Source: Taenia hydatigena
Lineage: Eukaryota; Platyhelminthes; Cestoda; Cyclophyllidea; Taeniidae
DNA: 64,000 bases
NCBI GenBank assembly: GCA_036345935.2
Contig: JADWOT020001419.1
Location: 144,983 to 208,982, forward strand
Reading direction: 5' to 3'
The first letter of the stretch is position 1. Each line of letters begins with the position of its first letter. Positions 37,930 to 50,973 of this stretch are shown piece by piece. The position numbers and the translations under genes are program-made. A model generated the notes under the pieces. It did no database searches. It saw nothing but the letters and a program-made list of their open reading frames with translations, and was not told where the DNA came from.

Positions 37930-40900
37930 AGAAAATAGACGTGAAATGAGATTCGATTCCACTAGATTAGCAACTTTCCACACAAGTTTTTATCATTTGC
38001 CCTAAACCAAGTTTTATTTAATTTGAAGCATTTTATTGATTCACGATCTGACACATTATTGCCATACACAAGATGCGTATTCATGCATAGGGGCACATGC
38101 ATGGATTCATATGTACATTAATGCAAGTGAAAATAGAAGTTTATCTTAAAATTGAGAATGTCCGAGGCATAAGATGGGGCCTCCAAATGGCTCCATGTAC
38201 AGGTAGCAAACGTGAATATCCATTTTGGCGAAGAGGAAAGCAAAATGCGTTGGATTTTATCACTGAGGTTTCCGTGATTTGAGTGAGTATGCACGTCGAC
38301 TTTCTCGATCTGTCCTCAGCCTTACATGCGATTAAAACGGAGGTGAGCGATCGTCAAGTGTTTAAGCGAAACCATGGCTACGCAAAGGCTTATTTTAAGT
38401 TCACCGCACCTCCTCTACTACTTCGTCCTGCTTCTTAATGGTGGGTTATGCTCTAAGTTCAAATTGTTAGCAATGAATAAGTTGTTTGCTGAGTTTGTCA
38501 AAAAACTTTGTTTTGGCATGCTTTTATCGATTTCAATAGCAACCTTTTGAGCAAAGCAAAACCTGTTTTAATAATCTAAAAATCATGGAAATGAGGCGCA
38601 AACTTCTAAGCTGCAATAGCAAGCAGCCGAAAACTTGTTTTTTTTTGGAAAGGATGTTTGACCCTCCTGCTTGCTTTGAATCAGTGGTTCTGTCCAGCAT
38701 AATGCTGTCATCGACGGGCGCAATGTGGTGCATGGGGTTTAGAATTTAATGGGCTAAGACTACCCGCCTCAGAGGCTTAGCAAAAGCAGAGCTCATAAGC
38801 CGTCTGATTACCTACATCTTCACAGTGTTAAATTCACAATTGATGGCAGTCTTCGAATTAGTTGTAAAAAACAAAAAGCAATAGCACACTAGCGTTGTGT
38901 GCCACGTCTGTGGTGACGAGTGGGAGAGAATGAGGGATTGGAATGGCGAGTGTTAACTATAAGTTGAGTCAGCTTAAAGACAACTTGGTTTTTTTTGAGT
39001 GAAAGCGGATTTACATACGAATCCTACCTTAAGATTTTATCAAGCCTAATCTTGGAGCACACGCATCACCTAAACTTGAGTAGCATATCATATTGGTGAT
39101 TGACCACCTCAGTAGTTGACGAATGAAAAAGGAAAAGCGCATCTGTCCCGTGAGAGTACCACGAGGCGCCAGATCCGAAAGTCTAGAGTGTCATTTTTGT
39201 AGCATGTGCGGAGTCAAGGCCTGGTAGCACAGAAATGCCTTTTAATGTGGTGCTAACAAAGTGTAGGAAAAGGGCCTAAATTTAAATGAGGAACTACAGC
39301 GGGTAACTGGTTTTTATCCGCTGTGAGCCTTACTGTTAACAGATGTGCTGAACAGATGTGCTGAAGTGGGTCATAACCCTGAGGATAGGTTTTAGAAGTC
39401 CCTGAGTTCTGCATCCACCGTCTAGAGGGGAAAATTATAGACCAGGTTAGGTTGCACATTTGTTAGACCAAAATCTAAAGAGGAAAGCAGCGCTAAAAGC
39501 AGAAACATCAGGTAGATAGTGTAGAAGCGGCGCAGAGACAGACACCTACATGTATATTTGGGGGGTGATGGCGTCTAGTTTCTCGGATTTGGGCTTGATT
39601 AGTGTCATAATTTGCGAAACCGCTAGTGGCTTAGAGAGCATTAAGCAGAGGGTATAGTGCTAGGTGCAGCCAAATTGACACCTGTCCTGTGTATGAAACC
39701 ATTAACCACTGGTCTGGTAAAGACCTGATCTCTCAGTTGTGGCAGCCAACAGTAAAGATGCCTGTGCATCGTCGAATTTGACCGCGATGGATGATTGTGG
39801 GTGCTATTGCACACATTTATTTCGCACTTTCTAAATACGTTTTCAGCCGGACTGTGCATGATAAATAATCAACGAAATCGCCTCACCTAGCTTCTACAAA
39901 AAATCACTTTATTCAAAGATGCCATAAGAGTTTCATCAATAACGACAGATACAAATGATTTAATTAGTACTGTAAATTTTCTCGACTTTCATCAAAGCTG
40001 TAATTTGGTATATCTCATTGTATTAGGTACAGAGTAGTCACCTTGTGTGATTTCACAACTTTTTGCAGAAACCAGAAATGAGTAACTCCTATAAGCTCAA
40101 CTTTTGTAAGGTAAATTTGTGCTGCGTTTCCGACTTGAAAAGACTTGAAAATTGTTTTACTAATGGTTAAACTTTGGAGAGTGCCCTGTATACCCTTGAA
40201 AAGTTATGAAATAGTCATAATGTAGAACTGATGACGCATATGTTGTGGGGCCGAATTAATTAAGCATGACTAAAGCAAACTGGAGTCCTCTATTTAAACA
40301 AAGTGCAGCTCCAAGTCCATCGCCTTTAACGCTGGATATCGGGACTTCACCTAACGTGGCCTTTGCGAGGGTATCACGTGATTTATGGAAGTGTAAAACA
40401 CCTTCCCAATTACTAAGTTTAGCCATGAAACGCATGCATGCGGTCATGGTCTTAGCCTGATGCAGCCTTACACTAGTCAACAGTTGCAATACTGGACTAT
40501 TTAAACGAGCGACGATCGATCCTGTAGCAATAGTGGAATCATGGCCTTCCTTTAATACTACTTTGTCTTCCTCTTCTTCGTGGACTTTGTCCTTGCAATT
40601 ATCGGCCTTCTAGTACATGCATGAATTGTTCTATTTCAATTCCTAGAACTAGTAGCAGTTTGAGCAATTAAAAGGTCGTAGAGAATACCTGAGCGTGCCT
40701 GACTAAAATTCGTTTGTGCTCCATCAGCTCTTCTGCATATTTTAACGACAACATGTCAGCCATCACTTCCAATGTGCATTTTCTCAATTTCTATTTCTCT
40801 GTTAATTTATGGCATCTCTGTTTCACCCAGGCTAACAATTCACGTTTCATCAACCAGCTGAAATCATGTGAGTCAGGACTAATTTCCCTATGAACGCCTT

Positions 40901-40950
40901 AAATTTTAGGCTCTGTTTTAGCATTATGTCAGAATCATAAATCGATGGTT
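37930..40950. other. No recognisable gene
   Basis: Nothing firm. A perfect 13-bp tandem duplication (AACAGATGTGCTG) sits at 39,338-39,363. Near 40,540 an ATG-led hydrophobic stretch resembles a signal peptide but has a stop at codon 5. Confidence 0.4.
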
Positions 40951-40959
40951 TCTTCCTAG

Positions 40960-42030
40960 TTCGTGATATTATTTAGGCCTTTTTATACAGGAATTGGATA
41001 TCTTTCTAAGTAAATTACATGTCTTTAGCAGCAGATGGGGAACTGGAATGATTCCCGCATATGGATATAATTTATTCGCCGCCAAAAATGCCACTACACG
41101 CCGTTTTTCAGTTGTAAAGGATATGATTAATGCTCCCTCTTCGCTGTACAGTCGCTGGTGCGCCAAAAGACTTAGCACTCTTTCATCATAAAGCTTGCTG
41201 CACAATTTGATAAGGTGTGATTAATTTAGCACTCCTTGGATGAGGTGGAGAAATGCAGTGAAGGCGAACGCTCGCGGTGTTGCGTCCTTGGTGGGACTGC
41301 AGGTGTCACGAGATGGATTCTTTCCTCGTCTCTTTTCTCGGGCGCGAGTGCAGCTGAGGTCTTGGTGACTCTGTTGCCTTGTAGGAGGTACAGTAAGTGT
41401 TCACTATCTTCTTACCAACGTTGCATGCATTTGATGCGTTGATTAATGCAGAGTTGCCTAATGTCATCTCTTGAACGCGTTTTCCTTATTTGTTTGTTAT
41501 AATTGGCTGATGTGAAGTGCTATAAGCATATTGGGTGAGATTGGAGAAGTGAAACACACGTAGGGGTGGTCTTGGTGAATAAATGCATTTTTTTATGCAA
41601 ACGAGCTTTTGATGAAAAAAACAATGGAGTATCTAAGCTGTTGTGAGTCCTTTGAAAAGAGGATGGGTGAAGTCATATTTTGAGGGTTCACCCGTTTTCC
41701 GTGGCGTACTCTGTGAATCGGTCATTTGGTGGCCTCCTTAGCTAGATGTTGCATGCATTGGACACGAGCTAGCCGATGAACACGCAGGGCCGCGGTGTCC
41801 CTTTTGCAACTTCGTGGCCTATTTTTCATCTGTGGAGCGCCACAACAGTAGTCTCTATTGTGATTTTTTCATTTCCTTCCATGCATCTCCGTTGGATTCT
41901 AGTAGTGTTGTCATTGGCATTCAGTGTTTTCGAATTGTTAATGATTCATAAGGCACTAGTGCCCATCACAATTCATTTGTTAGGTTGAGTTGGCACAACT
42001 GATTGTCTGTGTGGTTTGGCCCAAGTTAGT
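40960..42030 (+). repeat. Dispersed repeat R, inverted copy
   Basis: This aligns with the minus strand of 57,340-58,450. Long near-identical stretches include CTTAGCACTCTTTCATCA and the following exon region. The downstream part (41,500-42,030) also matches, including a hydrophobic segment with ATG in both copies (MHLRWILVVLSLAFSVF here; MDLCWNLVALPFTFGV at 57.5 kb). Differences are mainly substitutions and small indels. The two copies are the closest pair of family R. Confidence 0.8.
41354..41392 (+). CDS. 39-nt phase-1 exon of family R
   Basis: An acceptor with a good pyrimidine tract (CCTCGTCTCTTTTCTCGG, then GCGAGTGCAG) and a consensus donor (ACA/GTAAGT) enclose 39 nt. They encode EVLVTLLPCRRY with one base left over at each end, so insertion or skipping keeps frame. 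The preceding candidate exon (41,257 back to the AG at 41,229) ends in phase 1 at CTGCAG/GTGTCA, which fits. A possible last exon after GATTAATGCAG (41,452) stops at TGA after six codons. Exon length and both splice sites are the same in the copy at 58.0 kb. Whether it is expressed is unknown; no complete gene around it could be built. Confidence 0.45.
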
Positions 42031-42489
42031 ACTCTGCAGCGAAGATGGCAGCAAGACGTATGAACTGCACGTGAGAAAACATTACGTTCGTGTCATCGTG
42101 GTATCTCAGTGGGGAGGTAGAACTTGTCCTTGTAAATTCACAGAGGCGAGTTGGTGGCGAATGCACTAACGAGGCTGATCAGAAGTGTTTTTGACGTTAA
42201 TTCTCTTACAGGCTCTGCCTCAAAGGAATGAAGTAAAAACTTGCATCTGATTCGCATATAGTGGGGGCGTTACTCAGAAATGTTGGGCTAGTCTTTGTCA
42301 TGAGCTCAGCAAGGCGAATGCAAATACCGATTTCATTGCAGTGCTTTGACATTATAATAATTCATTTTTGATTTAATGGCTACCCTTCAGCGCCTGATTG
42401 TAAGTTTTTCCATCTATCCCGCTGTCATTTTCACTAACCGCCTTTATACCTCGTTAATCAGTAACATCGATTTTTACCGTTGTTCCCGC

Positions 42490-43790
42490 TTTCCTAACAG
42501 ACAAGGAGTGCAATGCGACAAAGGTGGTGGCCGACACATGACGATTGAAGCGACACGTCTTGACAACTTTGAGCTTCCTGCTGCAATATTATCACCGAGA
42601 CCGTCAACTTGGAATAGCCGCCAACAGTCTCCTCGACGTTCCAATCACTTTCTGCTGCTGCAGTGCTGCACTTAGCGCTGGCGCGGGTGACGCCTCCTGT
42701 GTGGAGGCGCAGAAGCACCGCATCCTTGACCTCGCCCTTCCCATTGTGCGTCTATTTCGCCAAATTCCTCATTCCACTGATAGCCCTCGCCCGCCAACTG
42801 TACTTCTTTGCACTCCTTTTGTATTAGGTGGTAGCGTACATCCATGGCAGCGTTGATGAGTGGCAGGCAGATGGTACCACCGACTTGCTGATTACTTTTG
42901 TCGCTTCTGAAATCGAAGGCACCAATGCTGGTGGTTGTGGTGCCACTGCTGTTGCCTTTGTGCCTTCCGTTGAGGCTATGAATTTGGTGGCGTGGCAGTT
43001 CGTCGGTGTGATATGGAGCGTGCAGATGCTGTAGCTGGTAGAGACGAATGATCTCATAAGATGGTGGCATATGGAGCCCAAGTGGTTCATTTGTCCGTTG
43101 TTATCTGGCGGAAAAGATGGAGAGGGGATTTTACGACGTCAACTTTGTTCGAACTGCAAGTTCTCTTCCCTTTCCTATTATAAGCGCTGACGGAAGTAAA
43201 CTGAACATTTATTTGGCTAATCAATAGGCACTGAAATTCAGCTTAGATATTTACCTCTTTTTTCTAATCTTTAAACTAGCCGAAAATTATGAAGACTCTT
43301 TTTAGTCGACTGTCATTTGTTTGTAAAATCCGAATTTTCCTTGCTAATGTTATGTGTGCTAGATTTCATTATAATGCTTGCAAGACTACCGCCTGCATTA
43401 TATGCTCCTTTACAAAGATTACCCTTATTTGCTAAGATTTTAAAATATTAGGACTGCTGCCTGATGGTTGAATACGGACGGTTGTAGTCTGCGACGAACC
43501 TGTGCTTAGACCACCCAATAAAGTGATTCAAGTTGCATGTACTTCCCAGTTCTTGAGTGACGTTTGGTGTGGTTTTGCGCTGTGATGTCTACGAACCGAA
43601 TGGTGTTTGTCCACAGTACGCAAAATGTACTTCGTCGTTGTCAAATGTGTGACGGGTTCGACTGGTTAAGGTTTACGCCTAACTTTCGAGTGATATTCGC
43701 TAAAGGAATGGCAAGAAAAGAAAGCCGTGAGAACTTGTCACTAAAGTTAAGCCTCTTTTTATGCATTTATAAGTAGATCAAACTTGAATG
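42490..43790 (+). repeat. Dispersed repeat A/B, copy at 42.5 kb
   Basis: This is the best preserved of three copies (others at 10.6 kb and inverted at 27.1-28.8 kb). It begins at a strong acceptor (CCCGCTTTCCTAACAG). Exon-like bases 42,501-42,541 give 13 codons in phase 1 (ending CNATKVVADT) and TGA, the same length and stop as at 28.8 kb. A second acceptor-like site (TTGCACTCCTTTTGTATTAG) precedes 42,831. The EIEGTNAGG region follows, and then the AT-rich B part (43,170-43,790). On the minus orientation the order is satellite, B, A, R. Confidence 0.7.
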
Positions 43791-43829
43791 AGAACTACTC
43801 AGCTTGTGGCTAACCGTGGTTTAAATGAA

Positions 43830-44240
43830 AAGATCTCGAGCCAGATTGTAGCAAAGTGCAAGCATTTGGTCTGTGAGCACCTCTTATTGGTGGTGGGCCG
43901 TTTGTCTGTGTTGTCGCGGCACTGAGGCGACTCTCTTCCTTTTAAATGACTTTTACGATTTTCCATTGGTAATCGGAGATCTGCTGTAACAGTCGCATGC
44001 TGCGTATGTTATGGGAGCTCTCGAGAGAGAATGTGACTAAATGGGGGCATTCTGTGTGTAAGCACCACCTGGTAGTTGGGCGTTTGCCCAAGTTATCTCA
44101 GCACCAACGCGTCTCTCCTCCTTTCAGATCCTTTCACGTTTTCCAGTGTTGCAAAGGAGAACTGCTGTGACAGTCGCCTGCTGCGTTTGTTGTGAGGAGC
44201 TCTTGAGAGAGACTGAAGAAGTGATATCATTCTGAATACG
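43830..44240 (-). repeat. Satellite, about two units
   Basis: Two units about 185 bp apart share the blocks of the 15.2-kb array (AGATTGTAGCAAAGTGC, GAGCACCTC, GTTGTCGCGGCAC). Orientation is the same as the left array. It lies directly between repeat B and the gypsy remnant. Confidence 0.7.
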
Positions 44241-44329
44241 TTTGCATTGCCCTATGAATCCCCTTTTCTGTGCTGAACTGTAAAGACATAGCGCTACAGT
44301 TCCATTGTACAACTGAACATTCCATCTCC

Positions 44330-45010
44330 TCCACTGTTTCTAAGCCAGTCAGTGCTTAAAAATCTGCCCTCACTACGAGCTGTCCCGCTATCTGGTAGTG
44401 TTGGGATTGTCTAACCATTGTGGGGTGGCGAACAGTTCACGGTCCTTTGCACCATTCTGTCTCATTTTTTGCCGAGTCTGATACTGGCGTAGGTGATGAC
44501 ATGTTCTCTTTATTTTTTGTCGCCTTGAGAAAGTGCATCGATTATGGCTACACCACTAGTGTCTGCGTCCAGTGCGAAGGGTAGTGCGCCGGCCTCCAAG
44601 TTTAATAAGGCTTGGATCGGTGCGGAACAGTTTTTATTCTAATTCTTTTGACGCTTTATGATGCTCGGCCTCCCACTTGAATTTTTTTTTGCCAGCTCTC
44701 TGATCGCTTAATGCAGGAGCTAGCGATCTTATCCATTAACAAAGCGCCTGCAGTAGTTCGCCAAGTCAGTGAAACTGCGAAACTCTCTGTTTAGTTGGCG
44801 TTGATTAAGCGTTCACTTGCTTTGTACAGTCTTTAGGGGCTGTTTCTCGTCTGACGAAGAATCCACGCACCATGAAGATTGCGCAGCGCTGAAGAAAGCG
44901 TCAATTCTTTGGATTCAAGTGCTCGACTCTTCTCAAGGTGACCGAATCGAAGCTCGAGACCGATAAGGTGGTCCTCTGCTCCCACTCTCTGCGTCAAATT
45001 TTGTCAAGGT
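44330..45010 (-). pseudogene. pol: Ty3/gypsy pol remnant (RT end to RNase H)
   Basis: Read on the minus strand, pieces of a gypsy-type polyprotein appear in the right order. First comes a segment like the HL..LE..F..LEKS stretch (44,930-44,985); then the connection LANYCRRFVNG (44,735-44,768) and KKKFKWEAEHHKAS; then the start of RNase H, LPFALDADTSGVA (44,546-44,585); then EHVITYAS; then REL-A--QWLDN and YQIAGQLVVRADF. In-frame stops and several frameshifts break it. The catalytic YxDD region of the reverse transcriptase, protease, gag and integrase were not found nearby. It ends abruptly next to the satellite piece. This is an inactive fragment of an endogenous retrotransposon. Confidence 0.8.
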
Positions 45011-45065
45011 GAAATGATCTTGGGAGAGACTGCACATTCCCGGAGAAGCAGATTAAGTCGCCCTT

Positions 45066-45082
45066 TCTCTCTCTCTCTCTCT
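45066..45082. repeat. (CT)n microsatellite
   Basis: About eight uninterrupted CT units within a longer pyrimidine-rich tract just upstream (on the minus strand) of the gypsy remnant. Confidence 0.9.
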
Positions 45083-45660
45083 CCCTTTCTTCATCTTTCT
45101 TTTTCTGTTCCCTTGACCTCAGTACAACTCCCCATCTTCGTCTGTTCCCTGCACATTAGAAGTTCATGCTTGGCCCGTGCTCGGCACAGATCATGGCACT
45201 TAAAGCGTTAAAGAGTAGGCAAGTCTCTGGACTTCTTTTCATTCTGCTCCCCTTCCTCATTTACATTTTTTATTTATCGGTTAAGTGTTACCGCCTTTGT
45301 GGAGTTTGTGTCTTGTGTCCTCTATAAAAACAGCATTGTCGACTGCCAATAGTAACGCAATCAACTTGTTTTTACTTTCTTTTTTTGGATGTGCGCTCAG
45401 AACATTCAGGTTCTGAGCATTGTGGGTGTGAACATTGACAGGAGTAATCTATCAGCTTTATTTTTTGCCAAAAGCAACCTTCAAATGCACTTCGGCCTTT
45501 TTTCATGTTACCGATTAGTGCTGGAACAGACGAGCCTGTTCGGAGTGAGATGCGGAGTGAGCACGTGAAGCGCAAGACCGTCACTGCATGTACATAGTCT
45601 ATGCCTTAAATTTGAGGACCATACCCCACTAAGGGGCGTTGTAACCGAAGGGAGGATGCA

Positions 45661-45686
45661 GAGAGAGAGGGAGGGAGAGAGAGAGA
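45661..45686. repeat. (GA)n/(GGGA) microsatellite
   Basis: GA-rich imperfect tract of about 26 bp. Confidence 0.85.
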
Positions 45687-46478
45687 TTGTGGCGGATGTG
45701 TAAACGCGTTAATGGCCACTTTCAAATCACGTCGTCCATTGCTTTCATCTTTGCTCATCCCACTGATGAGGGCAACAAGGCCGTGTGGGGAGGCAAACCA
45801 GTGCTTGGCCGTTTGTGCTGCAGATGTGCGATTAATTGAGATGGAGAAGGGAACCTGTGAGCTTGCTTCCGGCGTTCCATCATTCTCCCCTTCTGCCTCC
45901 TCTCTCCTTCTTTCTTCAAGTCGCATCAGTGCATACCTTTGATGCGCTCAAGTCATCACCCTTGTGCGTCAGATCGGCATACCAACATTTACAGCGGTCG
46001 TAGGGAGAAGTAGTAGTGGGCAGGAGAACGGACGATTGATTGTGTGAGTGGGTGGGTGGTTGATCAGCCGTGCGGATGAACAGTTGTCGACAGGTGAAGA
46101 GGATAGCGCGTATGAGGTCAGAGGTGACAAGTATAACGTTGCTTTTGCACTCAGACATTGAGTTCCCCGTTTTCGACCTCCCCGGACAAAAGAACACTGA
46201 AGACTGGATGTTGAGGGAAGAAGCTCTTTTCTAGCCAGCTGGCTAAATAGTTGACAAACGCCTTCAAGTCGGAGTTTATTCGTGCCATCCAAAACAAGTT
46301 CTCATCAGTGTACCTTCCCAAATGACAGACAGTTAGAGATGGTTAACAAATGGTCTACCTCATTTACTGGGAATGAGTGGGGGAGCAATTGTGATGGTGG
46401 AGTTGGGGAACATGCTACTTTGCACATTTGGGTAGTACGGACCAGCATTAAGGGAGTTGGGAAAGCGAAGGGCGAGTA

Positions 46479-46742
46479 GTGCTTGCAGTTACGGGACACA
46501 AAGACCTCAATTATCAAAAAAGGGTCTGCTTCGTGCTATTTGGGCCTTTATTTCCTTTAGTAGTCGTACCCTTCGCATTGGGCCTCGCTGCCATATCATA
46601 CCTCAGCAGCACCGTCTTCTCTCGTTCACCCACAAAAACTCAAACCACCACACCTTCACTACACCTCCAGCCCCACATTTCAGGTACTCCACTCCAAACC
46701 ATTATTTCTGAATGGCTCAACACACCCGCACAAAGACAGTGA
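46479..46742 (+). CDS. Possible membrane-protein exon
   Basis: One frame stays open for 87 codons to a stop at 46,740-46,742. It has a basic lead (LNYQKR), a clear transmembrane stretch (LFGPLFPLVVVPFALGLAA) and a Thr/Ser-rich tail (PTKTQTTTPS). It is preceded by CTTGCAG near 46,487, a possible acceptor. A competing frame (46,457-46,711) is also open. No family is recognised and there is no second copy for comparison, so this could be chance. Confidence 0.2.
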   Translation: MLAVTGHKDLNYQKRVCFVLFGPLFPLVVVPFALGLAAISYLSSTVFSRSPTKTQTTTPSLHLQPHISGTPLQTIISEWLNTPAQRQ

Positions 46743-46749
46743 ACATCAC

Positions 46750-49550
46750 GTGCATGCCAATAACAGTTCATTAAAATGAATTTATTGCGAAACACGAAAG
46801 GTGGAGAAATAATTCATAAGGAGAGGAATATCAAAATGCATAAGCGTTTCGACAAGCAGAACCTCGTCCACTCCTTTAAAGAGAACACCTAGCTGAAGGG
46901 CTTGAACACCAACACTCGAATGCCGCAATAAGGTGAGCAGCAGACAGGATTCATCTTGTTCCTCATGGCAGGTGCGAAGGAATAGACGCACTTGATTTGC
47001 ACCACCTCAACGGTGCCTCACATACAAATCTGCGTCCACGCCACAAACCCGATGACGTCTAAAGTAACGACGCGGCACCTGCAACCGGGACCACACACTT
47101 CGGGATAGTGGGGACTCAAACACTGGCTGCCTGCGAATTAGTCGAAATCCAGCCAGATAACGACCTTACGAGGACAATCTTGACTAAACAACAAATCTCC
47201 CAAATGGCTATCAAAAACTGCTGACGCACCACCCACCACTATCTACATCGCGTCTATGTGGCAGCCCAATATCCTATTCCAGCTCGGCAATAGCCCAACC
47301 ACCGGCTCACAGTCAGCCAAGTACAATCATACTGGCTCACTTTCAAACAACTTTGGGGTGGTCGTCAATACTTCCACCCCCACCACCTAGCCACTTAACG
47401 CCACAAACCCACCAACATGTAACCAACTAATCATCTTGGCTGCAGAAGTCGCGACAAATTTCTCCTCCAAGACAGACATTAAAGCAGCCAGCGCCACCTC
47501 AATGGGTCTCACCGATTGGCGCCAAATTATGGAAGGTGTAAAGTTCAAATAATCTCCTTCAACCAACGACCTCACGAAATATCAGCGCTGTCCCCCACGG
47601 GGTCGAAAGAAGGCTTTAGTGCAAAATACTGATGATCTAGCGCCACCTGCTGGTAATCTGAAGGCCACCGATTCATCTACAAACCACAACTACTGCAGTC
47701 CCTAAAATGAAACTTTGAAATAGTAATCGACCTGAAAGCCCTTGCGCCAACCATCACTTCACGTGCATATTCACCAATGCAAACGCTTAATAACACTCTA
47801 ATTTCAACATCAAAACAGCTTCAGTGTCATCTCCCAATCCACCCTATGGCACTTAACTGCCTTGTTGCAAATAACGAGCCAGACGTTTCTGGCACCATTC
47901 AAGTGCACACATCCTACACCACGTGTCAGACTCTGGATAGCTTAGTTACCCTGTGTCAACATCACGACTCAGATAAAAGATATTCACCATAGCCAATCAC
48001 TCACAAAGCCCAAAATCCTGCACAAGTAATGCAGGCGCGAAGTGATAAAGACTTGAGATCTCCGGTGTACCCCATTTGAGGGAAAGACACCATCCAGAGA
48101 TTGGCACAAAGACTCAATGTGTCCAGTTTTCGAAGTTGGGAGACAGCATAGGATAGGCAGTGAAGCCGATCATCCTACAGCTGAAGATTTCCAAGCTTCT
48201 TCACCCACAAGGGTGACTGCCTAAATGCACCAGGAAGGAGGCCAGATACCCATTTCATATCGTCCACTGACAAAACCCACCCGTCAATATTAGCGTATAT
48301 TACGGTGCCCTGATTGCTCGCTAAAAGATAACTTCCCCGATTCTCCCAATCCAGACAGTCTTTCGGCAGTTAAGCGATTCCGTTCTACGACAAGTCTCTC
48401 AGACCAGAACAGAGTCCTTCAATACACTCGACCGAGAATCCATCTTACTTGAATTCAGGCCGAGGAGAGTCCGATATCGCGATATGCGATTGTCAAATCG
48501 CTGGAGCTCAGCATTCCTTTTGTCAGGGTCTCAAGGCAAAGTGGAAGCGGTTCTGCATGGAGTAACCCCTCCGGTTCTCATTTGCAAATCGACCGACACT
48601 TGACATCGGCAGAACTCAAGTCAATGTGATTGCATATCTTGGGGAGTCCAACACCCAAAACAACAAGGACCGTACGTCAATGCTTTGTCAATTTCTGGAA
48701 GCACGCTGCAAAGAAACACAGCACTGACTCAAAATGACCAGTAAATTGTTTTAAAAACGAGGTCATGAGCAGGATCAGAAAGAACGATGGTGAATCTCCC
48801 CAGGCTCGCAAACCTACCATACACTTCCACAATGTTCTCCTTAAGCCAGAATCATTAACAATAAAACCAAGTACCTGCAAATTTAACACCCATTTACTCG
48901 ACAAACAATAAAACTACGCGAGGAGCAGGGCCATAAACAACAACGTCGGTTATCCACCCGACGGGTTGGATGGACAGCAAACTGATTCGAACCTAATACA
49001 ATTGGTTAACTACGCAACACTCGTCCACCGAGCCGTGATAGCACTCAATTTAGCAATGTATTCAAACAAAGGTGGGCAATTATTTGCATTTATCAACAGT
49101 CTACGTGACATAAATTCAACTGCCAAAATTAAGTTAATTCAAGAGGCACCTAAACAAGTGCAAATCCACATTGCCAAATTATCAGGACATTTGAATGGTA
49201 TACGCATTACATCCAAACCTCTGCCAATAAACCAAATACTTTCCACCTTTTGAATTTCTCGCTTTGTTTGACAATAAGGTTTACTTATAATAACAAATAA
49301 AGCCACCAAATTAAAGCCATGTACTTTTATAAAAAGCTCCTGAAGGTATTCATTCTGCCATTATATTATCTTCATGCCTAATTCTTTTAATGTGCACGTG
49401 CTAATGTTAACTGCGTATGAGCAAAATATTTGCTTTTTGCAGGTATGTGAATATCGCATATTAAGGAGTTATATTTATCAAAAACATGCATATCTGAAAA
49501 TGTGAATTTGCATGAAAGTGTGGCTTGCGGTTAATGGGAGTTGCTAGATT
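46750..49550. other. A+C-rich plus strand, no confident gene
   Basis: The plus strand is notably rich in A and C (many CCACC, ACAAA, CACCA runs). Short open frames occur (for example 48,966-49,253 with 95 codons, no ATG start) but none is recognisable. Confidence 0.4.
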
Positions 49551-49554
49551 CGTA

Positions 49555-49755
49555 CCTCTAGCTTTTTGTTTGTTGAAACTCTTGGTTTCGGTCAAGGTCA
49601 CAGGGGTGACCGTACTGCCCTAGCTGCGTGGGCTGGCCTCCGGCCTATGCCAGCAGCCTATCTCCCTCTGTCCGCTGAATATAGATATTCTACCCTAACA
49701 TTCTGCCTTCTTTTGCTTTCGAGGGAGTCTCGGGACGCTACAGTGTGTGCTTAGA
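49555..49755 (+). repeat. Short repeat C, fullest copy
   Basis: About 200 bp running from TGTTGAAACTCTTGG to CGGGACGCTACA. Related copies are at 23.7, 24.1, 33.2 and 60.5 kb, with a weak one near 31.0 kb. On the minus strand it would begin TGTAGCGTCCCGAG and end GAGTTTCAACA, i.e. TG...CA, as in a solo LTR or similar element. No target-site duplication was identified. Confidence 0.65.
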
Positions 49756-49759
49756 CTGG

Positions 49760-50410
49760 GCGATTATTTTACAGTATGACGGTGATCTTAAATTATCACG
49801 ACTTTTGAGGATCAATTTTCGCTAGATGCGCGTTTTATGCTTGAGAAAGAAAACGGCAGCCGAATTGATGGACTAACCACTAAAGGGTAATTATATTCCA
49901 GACAATAAGAGGTGACATTGAAGATCTATAACAATTATTGTAGGAAAACACAAACTACGACGAGGGAAACATAAGTCTGCTCTTTTATTCTGTAACTGTA
50001 TGTATGTTGGGAAAGACTAGCGTGGTTACATGCAAGGGACCGTTCAGCAGACAGCACTTTGGAGAACTTCCCATTTTGTGGAATCATTAACCTCTTCATG
50101 GGGTTAAGAAGCAAAGAATAGGAATGTTTGTCGCTAAGTATGAGTCTTAAAAGATACGAAGTAGTCCAGACTCCAAAGTGCCACAACGCTCCGTAAACTT
50201 CGTGGGACATAGAGTTTGGTCAGATTAAATAGCAGTTCTCTAAGACCGCACAAAACAAGCGAGATCTGGACCAACGCCACCTAACCAAACAGAGCTCTGC
50301 AGTTTCCTTATTTTGACAAATTACTACAAGCGTTTCGCTAAAGACTTGGCTAAGGTTGCTTGTCGCTGCGAATAGTGACTAAGAAGCCGGTAAAGAAGGT
50401 GTTTTACGTG
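49760..50410. other. No recognisable feature
   Basis: Intergenic sequence between repeat C and the right arm of the inverted repeat; nothing identified. Confidence 0.4.
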
Positions 50411-50973
50411 GGCGAATGAGCATGTTGAAGCAAAGCACAGAGGCAGGTGATGCGTGCCTCCTCAGGAAACCATCTCGCAATTCGTGTCACCGACCCAGTC
50501 ATAAGGGATTAATCATACACCTAACCACCACACACACTCGCATACGCTTTTCACCGCCTCCCGCCCAATCTCTCTGTGAACGCCCAACCTTCCACTACAT
50601 AGTTCAGAAGACGTCAAAGGGCCAACGCAGATGGGAATCGTAAAAAAAAATAGCAGTAACTTATGTCACCACCCTCCCCTCCTTCCCTACTTCATCTTAA
50701 CCGTCTCCTCTTCACTAACCTCATTCACGTGCATCGTCAGTCAAGTACTGTCGCAACTAGTGCATTTCACTTATCAAAGTAAAACATGAAGAGCATCTTC
50801 GAGTTTGTCGATTGAGAGAAACTTATATTCCTTCCACAAAGTCCATTTGTACATACTTTACTCGAGTACATGATCGGGGAAATGGGTAAACGAGGGCATC
50901 CAGGAGAATGTGGAAGAAAGAGAACAGGAAATGAGGAACGCAATGCAATAGCACAGTGTAGGAACATACGACA

